Shown: positions 7,189 to 14,349 of the stretch, piece after piece
Position numbering within the stretch: the stretch's first letter is position 1
How the letters are laid out: each line of letters opens with the position of its first letter
NCBI RefSeq assembly: GCF_004354015.1
Contig: NZ_SMRU01000043.1
Coordinates: 1 to 32,830, forward strand
Reading direction: 5' to 3'
Length of the DNA stretch: 32,830 nt
Source of the DNA: Arthrobacter terricola
Lineage (GTDB): Bacteria; Actinomycetota; Actinomycetes; Actinomycetales; Micrococcaceae
Notes under the pieces: generated by a model
Databases searched by the model: none
What the model was told of the DNA's origin: nothing
Seen by the model: only the letters and a program-made list of their open reading frames with translations
Position numbers and translations under genes: made by a program

Positions 7189-8457
7189 TCAAGCGCCGAT
7201 GATGTTGTATTCCGGGCCGAACGGGAACTTGGTGATGTTCTCGGCGCCGTCTTCACCGACCACCAGGATGTCGTGCTCGCGGTAACCGCCGGCGCCGGGC
7301 TGGCCATCGAGGACGGTGATCATGGGCTCCATGGAGACCACCATTCCCGGTTCCAGGACGGTGTCGATGTCTTCGCGGAGCTCTAGTCCGGCTTCGCGGC
7401 CGTAGTAGTGGCTCAGCACGCCGAACGAGTGGCCGTATCCGAAAGTGCGGTTGGGCAGCAGTCTGTGTCCGACGTAGATCTCGTTGAGTTCAGCTGCGAT
7501 ATCCTTGCATACGGCGCCGGGCTTGATGAGTTCAAGGCCGCGCTTGTGCACTTCCACGTTGATGTTCCACAGCTCCAGCGAGCGGGCGTCCGGTTCGCCG
7601 TAGAACAACGTCCGCTCTAGCGCCGTGTAGTAGCCGGAGGTCATGGGGAAGCAGTTCAGGGACAGGATGTCATGCTCCTGGATCTTCCGGGTGGTGGCCC
7701 AGTTGTGCGCGCCGTCCGTGTTGATGCCGGACTGGAACCAGACCCAGGTATCGCGGATTTCGGAGTCCGGGAACGTGCGGGCGATTTCGTGCACCATGGC
7801 TTCGGTGCCGATCAACGCTACCTCGTACTCGGTGATGCCCGCGGTGATGGCGTTGCGGATGGCTTCGCCGCCGAGGTCGCCGATACGCGCGCCGTGCTTG
7901 ATGACCTCGATCTCTTCGGCGGACTTGATCATGCGTTGGCGCATCGCGGACTGGGCAACATCAACCAGTGCCGCGTCCGGGAAAGCGGCCTGGATCTTGT
8001 TGCGGTTGTCCAAGGGAAGTGAGTCGTCTTCGACGCCGAGGCGCCGCACGTTGATTCCGCGGGACCGCAGCACTTCCTGGATGCCGAAGATGAAGTTGTC
8101 CCGGCGCCAGTCCGTGTAGACCAGGTTGTCTCCGTAGCTCCGGCGCCAAGGCATTCCGGCGTCGATATTCGCAGTGACGGTGACCGTATCCTCGGCGGTG
8201 ACCACCATCGCGTAGGAGCGGCCGAAGTAGGTGAACAGGAAGTCCGAGTAGTACTTGATGGAGTGGTAGCTGGTCAGGACGACGGCGTCCAGTTCCTTTT
8301 CTGCCATGATCCGGCGAAGGCCCGCGAGGCGGCGTTCGAACTCAGCGTCGGAGAAAGTGAGCGAGACTTTCTTGCCGTTGTTAAGGACCTTGAGGCGCTC
8401 AAGCTGCGATACGTCATTAACCGCTGCGTTTTCGGGGCGGGTTTCGGCGATGGTCAT
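7189..8457 (-). CDS. Creatinase (creatine amidinohydrolase)
   Basis: The 422-residue protein hydrolyses creatine to sarcosine and urea in the cytoplasm. It follows Pseudomonas putida creatinase closely in stretches such as FTYFGRSYAMVVT, NIDAGMPWRRS, VYTDWRRDN, FQSGINTDGAHN, YGHSFGVLSHYYGREAGLEL and SMEPMI. Active-site residues known from that enzyme are kept at a constant offset of 19: His251 (His232), Glu281 (Glu262) and Glu377 (Glu358). It has the pita-bread M24 fold but is not a metallopeptidase. ATG 8457 is preceded by GAAAGGA with 9-nt spacing; the longer frame would begin with TTG 8475 and overlap that site. It is the second gene of the operon with the MFS transporter. Its product feeds the sarcosine oxidase encoded 4 kb away. 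No urease gene is visible. Confidence 0.94.
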   Translation of the reverse strand: MTIAETRPENAAVNDVSQLERLKVLNNGKKVSLTFSDAEFERRLAGLRRIMAEKELDAVVLTSYHSIKYYSDFLFTYFGRSYAMVVTAEDTVTVTANIDAGMPWRRSYGDNLVYTDWRRDNFIFGIQEVLRSRGINVRRLGVEDDSLPLDNRNKIQAAFPDAALVDVAQSAMRQRMIKSAEEIEVIKHGARIGDLGGEAIRNAITAGITEYEVALIGTEAMVHEIARTFPDSEIRDTWVWFQSGINTDGAHNWATTRKIQEHDILSLNCFPMTSGYYTALERTLFYGEPDARSLELWNINVEVHKRGLELIKPGAVCKDIAAELNEIYVGHRLLPNRTFGYGHSFGVLSHYYGREAGLELREDIDTVLEPGMVVSMEPMITVLDGQPGAGGYREHDILVVGEDGAENITKFPFGPEYNIIGA

Positions 8458-8488
8458 GAGGGGTGTTCCTTTCAATGGGTGGGTTGTT

Positions 8489-9886
8489 TCAGTCCTGTTG
8501 GAGTGGTTTCTTGGAGGTTTCCACGGCGAACAGGACCGCGATGAGGGAAACTACGGAGGCTGCTACGAGGTACCAGCCAGGCGCCAGTTGGTTGTGGGTG
8601 AGGCCGATGAGCAGTGTTGCCATGAACGGCGCGGTGCCGCCGAACAGGGCGTTGGAGAGATTGAAGCTGACCGCGAACCCGCTGTAGCGGACCGCCGTCG
8701 GGAAGAGCTCGGCGAGGAAGCTCGGCAAGGTGCCGTCGTTGAGCGTAAGCATGCCGCCGAGCACGATCTGCACCAGGACGATGACCATGAAGTTGCCGGT
8801 GTCGAGGAGCATGAACGCCGGAACTGTCAGGGCAATAAAGAGAATCGACGCGGTGAGGAGCATACGCTTGCGGCCGAAGGTGTCGGAGGCGATGCCCGTC
8901 AGGAAGATGAAGCCGATGTAGCTGACCAGCGCGATGGTGGTGGCGAGGAACGATTCGGCAGCGCCGAAGTGGAGTTCTTCAGATAGGTACGTCGGCATGT
9001 AGCTGAGGATCACGTAGAAGCCGACCGCGTTGAGCAGTACCGCGCCCGTGGCGATGACCAGTTGCCTGCGGTAGGTACGGAACATCGCGAAAGCCGGCGC
9101 TTTGACGGTGGTTTCCTTCGCGGCGAGTTCGCGGAATGCGGGAGTGTCCTCGAGCTTGGTGCGGATGTAGCGGCCGATCAGGCCCATCGGCGCGGCGAGG
9201 AGAAACGGCAGCCGCCAGCCCCATTCGTTGAGTTGCTCGGCAGTCAGGACTGAGCTGAGGAGGGCTGCCAGCAGGGAGCCGAGCAGCAATCCTGCCGCTG
9301 TGCTGGCGGGCACGACGGCGGCATAGAGTCCGCGGCGATGTGCCGGCGCGTACTCCACTAGGAAGGCTGACGCGCCTGCGTATTCGCCGGATGCCGAGAA
9401 GCCCTGGACGACGCGGACAAGCAGGAGGAGTACCGGCGCCATGACGCCGATCGTCCCGTAGCCGGGGATCAGTGCGATGCAGAACGTTGCCACGGACATC
9501 AGGACGATCGACAGGGACAGCGCTTGTTTGCGTCCGAGGCGGTCGCCGATGTGGCCCCAGATGAAGCCGCCCAAAGGCCGGACGAAGAACGAGACGGCGA
9601 AGACGCCGAATGTTGCAAGCAGCGCCGTCTGCCGGTCGGAGGAGGGAAAGAAGACCGTGGAGATGGTGCCGGCGAGGTAGCCGTAGACGGCGTAATCGAA
9701 CCATTCGACGAAGTTGCCGATGAAGCTTGCGGTGATGACGCGGCGCCGGGTGTCTTTGCTGACCGCGGGGATGCTGGTTGGAGTGTTTGGCGTGGCTTCG
9801 GTATCGGGAAGCGAAGCGGATCCGCCATTGGACCCGGAACGGTTTTTTCCGATGGTTGCCGCCACGGGGGAAGTTTCGTTTTTCAT
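8489..9886 (-). CDS. MFS transporter, metabolite:H+ symporter (MHS) type
   Basis: A 465-residue inner-membrane protein with about 12 hydrophobic helices. Typical MHS features are FIGNFVEWFDYAVYGYLA in helix 1, RPLGGFIWGHIGDRLGRKQAL in the first loop, and RVVQGFSASGEYAGASAFLVEYAP. This family includes ProP-like proline/betaine and dicarboxylate symporters. Encoded 31 bp upstream of creatinase, it is the likely importer of creatine or a related zwitterion; that substrate is inferred from context only. I start it at ATG 9886 (MKNETSPVAA), which has GGTGG upstream, rather than ATG 9916, which lies inside the 24-bp repeat and lacks a ribosome site. A near-consensus promoter lies at 9938-9966. Confidence 0.9.
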   Translation of the reverse strand: MKNETSPVAATIGKNRSGSNGGSASLPDTEATPNTPTSIPAVSKDTRRRVITASFIGNFVEWFDYAVYGYLAGTISTVFFPSSDRQTALLATFGVFAVSFFVRPLGGFIWGHIGDRLGRKQALSLSIVLMSVATFCIALIPGYGTIGVMAPVLLLLVRVVQGFSASGEYAGASAFLVEYAPAHRRGLYAAVVPASTAAGLLLGSLLAALLSSVLTAEQLNEWGWRLPFLLAAPMGLIGRYIRTKLEDTPAFRELAAKETTVKAPAFAMFRTYRRQLVIATGAVLLNAVGFYVILSYMPTYLSEELHFGAAESFLATTIALVSYIGFIFLTGIASDTFGRKRMLLTASILFIALTVPAFMLLDTGNFMVIVLVQIVLGGMLTLNDGTLPSFLAELFPTAVRYSGFAVSFNLSNALFGGTAPFMATLLIGLTHNQLAPGWYLVAASVVSLIAVLFAVETSKKPLQQD

Positions 9887-9911
9887 GAATCCACCAAGAC
9901 GATGTAGTAGT

Positions 9912-9935
9912 TGCATTCAGAGCAACGCTGTTGCA
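9912..9935. promoter_or_regulatory. 24-bp repeat site 1, candidate IclR operator
   Basis: The sequence begins TGCATTCAGAG, ends TGTTGCA, and has TGCA at both ends. It matches the site at 10009-10032 in 21 of 24 positions. It covers the predicted start of transcription of the transporter-creatinase operon, which suits a repressor site. IclR is the nearest regulator; the assignment is inferred. Confidence 0.6.
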
Positions 9936-9937
9936 CC

Positions 9938-9966
9938 AGAATAAGTGTGCGATGCGTCACCGTCAA
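9938..9966 (-). promoter_or_regulatory. Promoter of the MFS-creatinase operon
   Basis: On the minus strand TTGACG (9961-9966) and TATTCT (9938-9943) are separated by exactly 17 nt, close to the housekeeping sigma consensus. Transcription would start near 9931, about 45 nt before ATG 9886. Confidence 0.6.
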
Positions 9967-10008
9967 GGGTTTGTTTGCGCGATTGGGAGATTGCTCTTCG
10001 AGATTTGA

Positions 10009-10032
10009 TGCATTCAGAGAAACTGTGTTGCA
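10009..10032. promoter_or_regulatory. 24-bp repeat site 2, candidate IclR operator
   Basis: A direct copy of the site at 9912-9935 with 3 differences, 97 bp away. It lies 43 bp upstream of the -35 box of the transporter-creatinase promoter. An upstream plus a start-site copy is compatible with looping or cooperative binding. Confidence 0.55.
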
Positions 10033-10176
10033 TTTTGTGTCGTGCTTCAAGGCGGGGAAGGGCGCTCGCGGATTCGCTGATGCGAGGGGGAAGGGAAAGG
10101 GGCGGGGCTCTACCGGGCAGGATGTCGGGGCTCTACGGGGCCTCACTACGCGCGCGAACCTTCCACCGCCCTCACG

Positions 10177-10255
10177 GAGCATGCCCATCCTTTGGCATCA
10201 GGAGTGGGCATAATCCGGTTATGTCCGTTCCACAAGGCTAAGAATGAGCATGCTC
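10177..10255. repeat. 79-bp palindromic element, copy 2
   Basis: The same architecture as 7082-7160: terminal arms GAGCATGCCC (10177-10186) and GAGCATGCTC (10246-10255), inner stem GGGCATA (10206-10212) and TATGTCC (10220-10226), and a 7-nt loop. All internal distances are identical although most spacer bases differ. A further inverted arm (GGCATGCTCA, 10276-10285) follows, perhaps a truncated neighbour. Conserved geometry with diverged sequence points to selection on structure, or to mobility of a fixed-length unit. Confidence 0.75.
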
Positions 10256-10288
10256 CAAACCCAAAGCCAAGAGGGGGCATGCTCAGGT

Positions 10289-10311
10289 GGGTGGGTGGGT
10301 GGGTGGGCGGG
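10289..10311 (+). other. G-quadruplex-forming tract
   Basis: Six runs of GGG (10289-10291, 10293-10295, 10297-10299, 10301-10303, 10305-10307, 10309-10311) are separated by single T or C residues. Single-base loops give the most stable parallel G-quadruplexes known in vitro. The tract directly follows the palindromic element and lies in no gene. Confidence 0.75.
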
Positions 10312-10586
10312 CAGAAGAGGGCGAGGAGGGGGCGTTCCCTCCGGGGCGATGTCGTGGCACACTTAGTGCACTATCGATTGACTGGGGGACCCGGGTCAGG
10401 AGATTGGTATGCGTGGTCTGATGCACCTCAGTACATCGCGCCGTCCGCAGGCGGTGAACGAGTCATGATTGCCGGATGGGCCTACTTTATGGCAGGAATC
10501 ATGACAGCCGATTCGCTCTTGCTGGGCCTATTGCTGTTGAACGTGAATTGGCAGAGGTTCTGGAAGCGAAAGGGCTGACGACGCCG
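10312..10586. other. Gene-poor stretch, possible decayed coding remnant
   Basis: The interval between the creatinase-transporter promoter and the second gntR (9887-10609 as a whole) has no gene I can support. An open frame on the plus strand (10192-10578) begins inside the palindromic element and runs through the G tract, so it is probably chance. Near 10500-10578 short helix-like peptides appear in two frames, including AVERELAEVLEAKGL, which might be a frameshifted gene fragment. I recognise no family. Confidence 0.3.
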
Positions 10587-10605
10587 GGCGCCGGCCAACG
10601 GCGCC
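10587..10605 (-). terminator. Short hairpin after gntR
   Basis: GGCGCCG (10587-10593) and CGGCGCC (10599-10605) form a 7-bp GC stem with a 5-nt loop, starting 4 nt beyond the end of the minus-strand gntR. No T tract follows, so it is a weak terminator candidate. Confidence 0.4.
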
Positions 10606-10609
10606 GAAC

Positions 10610-11296
10610 TTACAGCACCCCGCGGATTGCCTCTTCGAAACTCACCACGTGGTGCAAGGCGAGGGAAGCCGCGCGTTCTTCGTCGCCGTCGGCGATGGCG
10701 TTGAGCAGTGCCACGTGCTCTGCGACGTGCCCCGTGACGGAGGGCATCTTGTCCAGCATGTGGCACCAGATGCGCGTCGCCAGGTTGTCGTAGCGGATCA
10801 GCACGTCTTCAAGGTGGGCGTTCGCGGCGGCGTGGTAGATGAGCCGGTGGACCTGGATGTCGTAGCGCATGAGCTCTTGCTGGGCTGCGCCCTGTGACTC
10901 CAGGCTGCTGATCTCTGCCGCCACTTCACGCAGTCTGTCGCGCAATGCCGGGCTTGCCATGCGGGCTGCCCGGCGCGACGCCAAAGGTTCGAGGAGTTCA
11001 CGGATTTCCGAGACTTCGGCCAGTTGGGTGATGTCGACGCCGGTGGCGAAGGTTCCGCGCCGGGGGTAGGACACTACGAGGTGGTCGCCTTCGAGCCGTT
11101 TGATGGCCTCGCGTACCGGGGTGCGCCCGATTCCGAGTTCCGCGGCGATGTGGCCGTCGTTGATGGGGTCGCCGGGCTTGATGTCCAACATGATGAGCCG
11201 GTCGCGGAGGAGCAGGTAGGCGTTGTCCGACAGGGATGTTCCCTGTGCGGGCGCTCCCTGCCCGATCAGTGCCGGTGCTTCCAATGCTGTGCTCAT
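10610..11296 (-). CDS. GntR-family regulator, FCD domain (paralogue A2)
   Basis: A 228-residue protein, equal in length to the regulator at 5518-6204 and clearly its paralogue. The winged helix (GIGRTPVREAIKRLE, then SYPRRGTFATG) differs from the other copy by only conservative changes. The FCD domain keeps HLEDVLIRYDNLATRIW and the histidines expected for a metal or carboxylate ligand pocket. ATG 11296 has GGGAG upstream. It is divergent from glyA-soxBDAG-sdaA-purU, and a CTAATATATCAG site lies between them (11393). The inference is that it represses the sarcosine operon, and that the two paralogues may cross-regulate because their recognition helices are nearly the same. The ligand is unknown. 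Confidence 0.9.
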   Translation of the reverse strand: MSTALEAPALIGQGAPAQGTSLSDNAYLLLRDRLIMLDIKPGDPINDGHIAAELGIGRTPVREAIKRLEGDHLVVSYPRRGTFATGVDITQLAEVSEIRELLEPLASRRAARMASPALRDRLREVAAEISSLESQGAAQQELMRYDIQVHRLIYHAAANAHLEDVLIRYDNLATRIWCHMLDKMPSVTGHVAEHVALLNAIADGDEERAASLALHHVVSFEEAIRGVL

Positions 11297-11351
11297 CTGC
11301 TACTCCCGTTTGCCGCAATTCCTGGTGGCGGATCCCTTTGATGCCGGGTGG

Positions 11352-11379
11352 TTGACTGCTCTGTGATCTTCAGCATACT
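11352..11379 (+). promoter_or_regulatory. Promoter of the glyA-sox operon
   Basis: TTGACT (11352-11357) and CATACT (11374-11379) with a 16-nt spacer form a plausible sigma-70-type promoter, placing the start of transcription near 11386 and a leader of about 60 nt before ATG 11446. Confidence 0.5.
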
Positions 11380-11392
11380 ATGTCAACCAGTT

Positions 11393-11404
11393 CTAATATA
11401 TCAG
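11393..11404. promoter_or_regulatory. CTAATATATCAG operator candidate
   Basis: This 12-mer is identical to the two sites upstream of the aminotransferase at 22589 and 22610 and close to CTGATATATCTG at 5437. It lies just downstream of the predicted start of transcription of glyA, a usual place for a repressor site. Confidence 0.6.
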
Positions 11405-11445
11405 TTGCTTATTAGTTCGAAAAGATAAGTATTTCAAAGGAGAAC

Positions 11446-12795
11446 ATGATGGTCGAACCGCTGATCCGCCCGCTCGCCCAGGCGGACCCTGAGGTTGAAC
11501 AAGCGATCACCCGGGAACTCATCCGCCAGCAGTCCACGCTGGAAATGATCGCCTCCGAGAACTTTGCCCCCACGGCCGTCATGGAGGCTCAGGGATCCGT
11601 CCTGACCAACAAGTACGCCGAGGGCTACCCGGGTAAGCGATACTACGGCGGCTGCGAACACGTTGATGTGATCGAACAGCTCGCCATCGACCGCGTGAAG
11701 GCACTCTTCGGTGCGGAATTCGCCAACGTCCAGCCCCACTCGGGTGCCCAGGCCAACGCCGCCGCGATGTTCGCACTCCTCAACCCGGGAGACACCATCC
11801 TTGGCCTCGACCTCGCGCACGGCGGCCACTTGACCCACGGCATGCGCATCAACTTCTCAGGCAAGCTCTACAACGTGGTCCCGTACCACGTCCGCGAATC
11901 CGACCTGCGGGTGGACATGGCCGAAGTCGAAGCCCTTGCCCTGGAGCACCGTCCCAAGCTGATTGTTGCCGGCTGGTCCGCTTACTCGCGCCAGCTCGAC
12001 TTCGCCGAGTTCCGCCGCATTGCGGACCTCGTGGGCGCCTACCTCATGGTGGACATGGCCCACTTCGCTGGCCTCGTCGCGGCCGGACTGCACCCGAACC
12101 CCGTGCCGTACGCCGACGTCGTCACCACCACCACGCACAAGACCCTCGGCGGTCCGCGCGGCGGCGTCATCCTCGCCAAGGAGCAGTACGCCAAGAAGAT
12201 CAACAGCGCAGTCTTCCCGGGACAGCAGGGTGGCCCGCTGGAGCACGTTGTGGCAGCCAAGGCTGTCGCCTTCAAGTTCGCGGCTGAGCCCGAATTCAAG
12301 GAACGCCAGGAACGAGTGCTCAAGGGCGCCAAGCTCCTGGCCGAACGCCTCCTGCAGGAAGACGTTGCCGCGGCAGGCATCACCGTTGTCAACGGCGGCA
12401 CCGACGTCCACCTGGTCCTCGTGGACCTGCGGAACTCCGAGCTCGACGGCCAGCAGGCCGAGGATACGCTCCACCACATCGGCATCACCGTCAACCGCAA
12501 CGCTGTTCCGTTCGACCCCCGCCCGCCGATGGTCTCCTCCGGCCTCCGGATCGGTACCCCCGCCCTCGCCGCCCGTGGCTTCGGCGCCGAAGAATTCGCT
12601 GAAGTAGCGGACATCATCGCGACGGCGCTTGTCGCCGCCGCCAACACCGGCACCCTGGGCGAGGAAACCGCCGTCGAACTCCGCGGCCGTGTTTCGGCGC
12701 TCGCCGAGCGCTTCCCGCTTTACCCCCAGCTTTCCCAGCGCGGCAACGCCGCCGCCACCGAAATCGAGGCCGAAATGATTGGAGCAGCCCAGTGA
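11446..12795 (+). CDS. glyA: Serine hydroxymethyltransferase
   Basis: A 449-residue PLP enzyme that makes serine from glycine and 5,10-methylene-THF, or the reverse, in the cytoplasm. Seen are EMIASENF near the start, YAEGYPGKRYYGGC, and the PLP-lysine motif TTTTHKTLGGPRGG with Lys232. AAAGGAG (11436-11442) precedes the ATG at 11446; the next codon is also ATG. As first gene of the sarcosine operon it is likely a catabolic copy that joins the two products of sarcosine oxidase, glycine and methylene-THF, into serine for SdaA. Its stop overlaps the GTG start of soxB (GTGA). Confidence 0.97.
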   Translation: MMVEPLIRPLAQADPEVEQAITRELIRQQSTLEMIASENFAPTAVMEAQGSVLTNKYAEGYPGKRYYGGCEHVDVIEQLAIDRVKALFGAEFANVQPHSGAQANAAAMFALLNPGDTILGLDLAHGGHLTHGMRINFSGKLYNVVPYHVRESDLRVDMAEVEALALEHRPKLIVAGWSAYSRQLDFAEFRRIADLVGAYLMVDMAHFAGLVAAGLHPNPVPYADVVTTTTHKTLGGPRGGVILAKEQYAKKINSAVFPGQQGGPLEHVVAAKAVAFKFAAEPEFKERQERVLKGAKLLAERLLQEDVAAAGITVVNGGTDVHLVLVDLRNSELDGQQAEDTLHHIGITVNRNAVPFDPRPPMVSSGLRIGTPALAARGFGAEEFAEVADIIATALVAAANTGTLGEETAVELRGRVSALAERFPLYPQLSQRGNAAATEIEAEMIGAAQ

Positions 12796-14012
12796 GCGCC
12801 GACCACCTCCCCGAACACCCGGACTTCCTCTGGCGGAATCCGGAACCCAAGTCCTCCTACGACGCCGTCATCGTCGGCGGCGGCGGACACGGCTTGGCTA
12901 CCGCGTACTTCCTCGCCAAGAACCACGGAATGACCAACATCGCGGTGCTCGAAAAGGGCTGGCTGGCCGGTGGCAACATGGCCCGCAACACCACGATCAT
13001 CCGTTCCAACTACCTGTGGGACGAAAGCGCAGCCATCTACGAGCACGCGCTGAAGCTGTGGGAAGTACTCCCTGAAGAGCTCGAATACGATTTCCTCTTC
13101 AGCCAGCGTGGCGTCATGAACCTCGCCCACACCCTGGGCGACGTCCGTGAAAGCATCCGCCGCGTCGGCGCGAACAAGCTCAACGGCGTCGACGCCGAGT
13201 GGCTGGACCCGCAGCAGGTCAAGGAACTCTGCCCCATCCTGAACATCAGCGACAACATCCGCTACCCCGTCATGGGCGCCACGTACCAGCCGCGCGCCGG
13301 CATCGCCAAGCACGACCACGTTGCCTGGGCCTTTGCCCGCAAGTGCGACGAAATGGGCGTGGACATCATCCAGAACTGCGAAGTCCAGGGCTTTGTCAAG
13401 GACGGCAACCGCGTAGTGGGCGTCAAGACCAACCGCGGCACCATCAACACGGAAAAGGTGGGCCTCGCAGCGGCCGGCCACAGCTCGGTCCTCGCGGAAA
13501 TGGCCGGCTTCCGCCTGCCCATCCAGTCGCACCCGCTCCAGGCCCTCGTGTCCGAGCTGCATGAACCCGTGCACCCGACGGTGGTCATGTCCAACCACGT
13601 GCACGTCTACGTCTCCCAGGCGCATAAGGGCGAACTGGTCATGGGCGCCGGCGTCGACTCCTACAACGGCTACGGCCAGCGCGGTTCATTCCACGTGATC
13701 GAGCACCAGATGGCGGCCGCCGTCGAGCTCTTCCCGATCTTCGCCCGGGCACACGTGCTCCGGACCTGGGGCGGAATCGTGGACACCACCATGGACGCCT
13801 CGCCGATCATCGGCACCACTCCGGTGGAGAACATGTTCGTCAACTGCGGTTGGGGAACGGGCGGCTTCAAGGGCACGCCCGCTGCCGGCCTCACCTTCGC
13901 GCACACCATTGCCACCGGCGCTCCGCACGAGCTCAACAAGCCTTTCGCGCTGGAACGCTTCGAGACCGGTGCCCTGATCGACGAACACGGCGCCGCCGCC
14001 GTCGCCCACTAG
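12792..14012 (+). CDS. soxB: Sarcosine oxidase subunit beta
   Basis: The 406-residue subunit of heterotetrameric sarcosine oxidase carries the FAD site and part of the FMN site; the complex turns sarcosine, O2 and THF into glycine, H2O2 and methylene-THF. The dinucleotide motif VIVGGGGHGLATAYFLA begins near residue 26, and GNMARNTTIIRSNY follows. His174 in AKHDHVAWA aligns with the histidine that binds FMN covalently in this family. The C-terminal WGTGGFKGTPAAG is typical. The start is GTG 12792, overlapping glyA by 4 bp. The order B-D-A-G is that of known sox operons. Confidence 0.97.
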   Translation: MSADHLPEHPDFLWRNPEPKSSYDAVIVGGGGHGLATAYFLAKNHGMTNIAVLEKGWLAGGNMARNTTIIRSNYLWDESAAIYEHALKLWEVLPEELEYDFLFSQRGVMNLAHTLGDVRESIRRVGANKLNGVDAEWLDPQQVKELCPILNISDNIRYPVMGATYQPRAGIAKHDHVAWAFARKCDEMGVDIIQNCEVQGFVKDGNRVVGVKTNRGTINTEKVGLAAAGHSSVLAEMAGFRLPIQSHPLQALVSELHEPVHPTVVMSNHVHVYVSQAHKGELVMGAGVDSYNGYGQRGSFHVIEHQMAAAVELFPIFARAHVLRTWGGIVDTTMDASPIIGTTPVENMFVNCGWGTGGFKGTPAAGLTFAHTIATGAPHELNKPFALERFETGALIDEHGAAAVAH

Positions 14013-14037
14013 CCCGCAGCCCCTTAGGAGACCAACC

Positions 14038-14349
14038 ATGCTGCTTATCAGCTGCCCCAATTGCGGGCCACGAGACGAAACCGAATTCCACTACGGTGGC
14101 CAGGCCCACGTGGCCTACCCGGAAAACCCGAATGACCTGAACGACCGCGAATGGGCCGAGTACCTGTTCTACCGCGACAACACCAAAGGCAATTTCGCCG
14201 AGCGCTGGGTGCACAGCACCGGCTGCCGCAAATGGTTCAACATGCTCCGCGACACCGTCACCTATGACATCAAGGCCGTTTACAAAATGGGCGAACCGCG
14301 CCCTGACCTGACAAACGAAGCGATCTCCCCGGAAGGAGCAAGCAAGTGA
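14038..14349 (+). CDS. soxD: Sarcosine oxidase subunit delta
   Basis: A 103-residue small subunit that binds zinc in the heterotetramer. The ligands known for the family are all present: Cys6 and Cys9 (CPNC near the N-terminus), His59 and Cys63 (HSTGC). Also typical are FHYGGQAHV and the YLFYRDN region. The ATG at 14038 is preceded by TAGGAG. Its stop overlaps the GTG start of soxA by 4 bp, which suggests coupled translation and equal subunit amounts. Confidence 0.96.
   Translation: MLLISCPNCGPRDETEFHYGGQAHVAYPENPNDLNDREWAEYLFYRDNTKGNFAERWVHSTGCRKWFNMLRDTVTYDIKAVYKMGEPRPDLTNEAISPEGASK

Noticed and set aside
7189..8457. Xaa-Pro aminopeptidase of family M24
   Set aside because: The fold is shared, but the sequence follows creatinase through the active-site stretches, with His251, Glu281 and Glu377 at the creatinase positions.
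8457..8475. TTG 8475 as start of creatinase
   Set aside because: It would place the GAAAGGA ribosome site inside the coding region, while ATG 8457 has that site at proper spacing.
10192..10578. Plus-strand open frame of 128 codons in the gene-poor region
   Set aside because: It begins inside the palindromic element and is translated through the G tract; composition is erratic and no start signal or family is visible.
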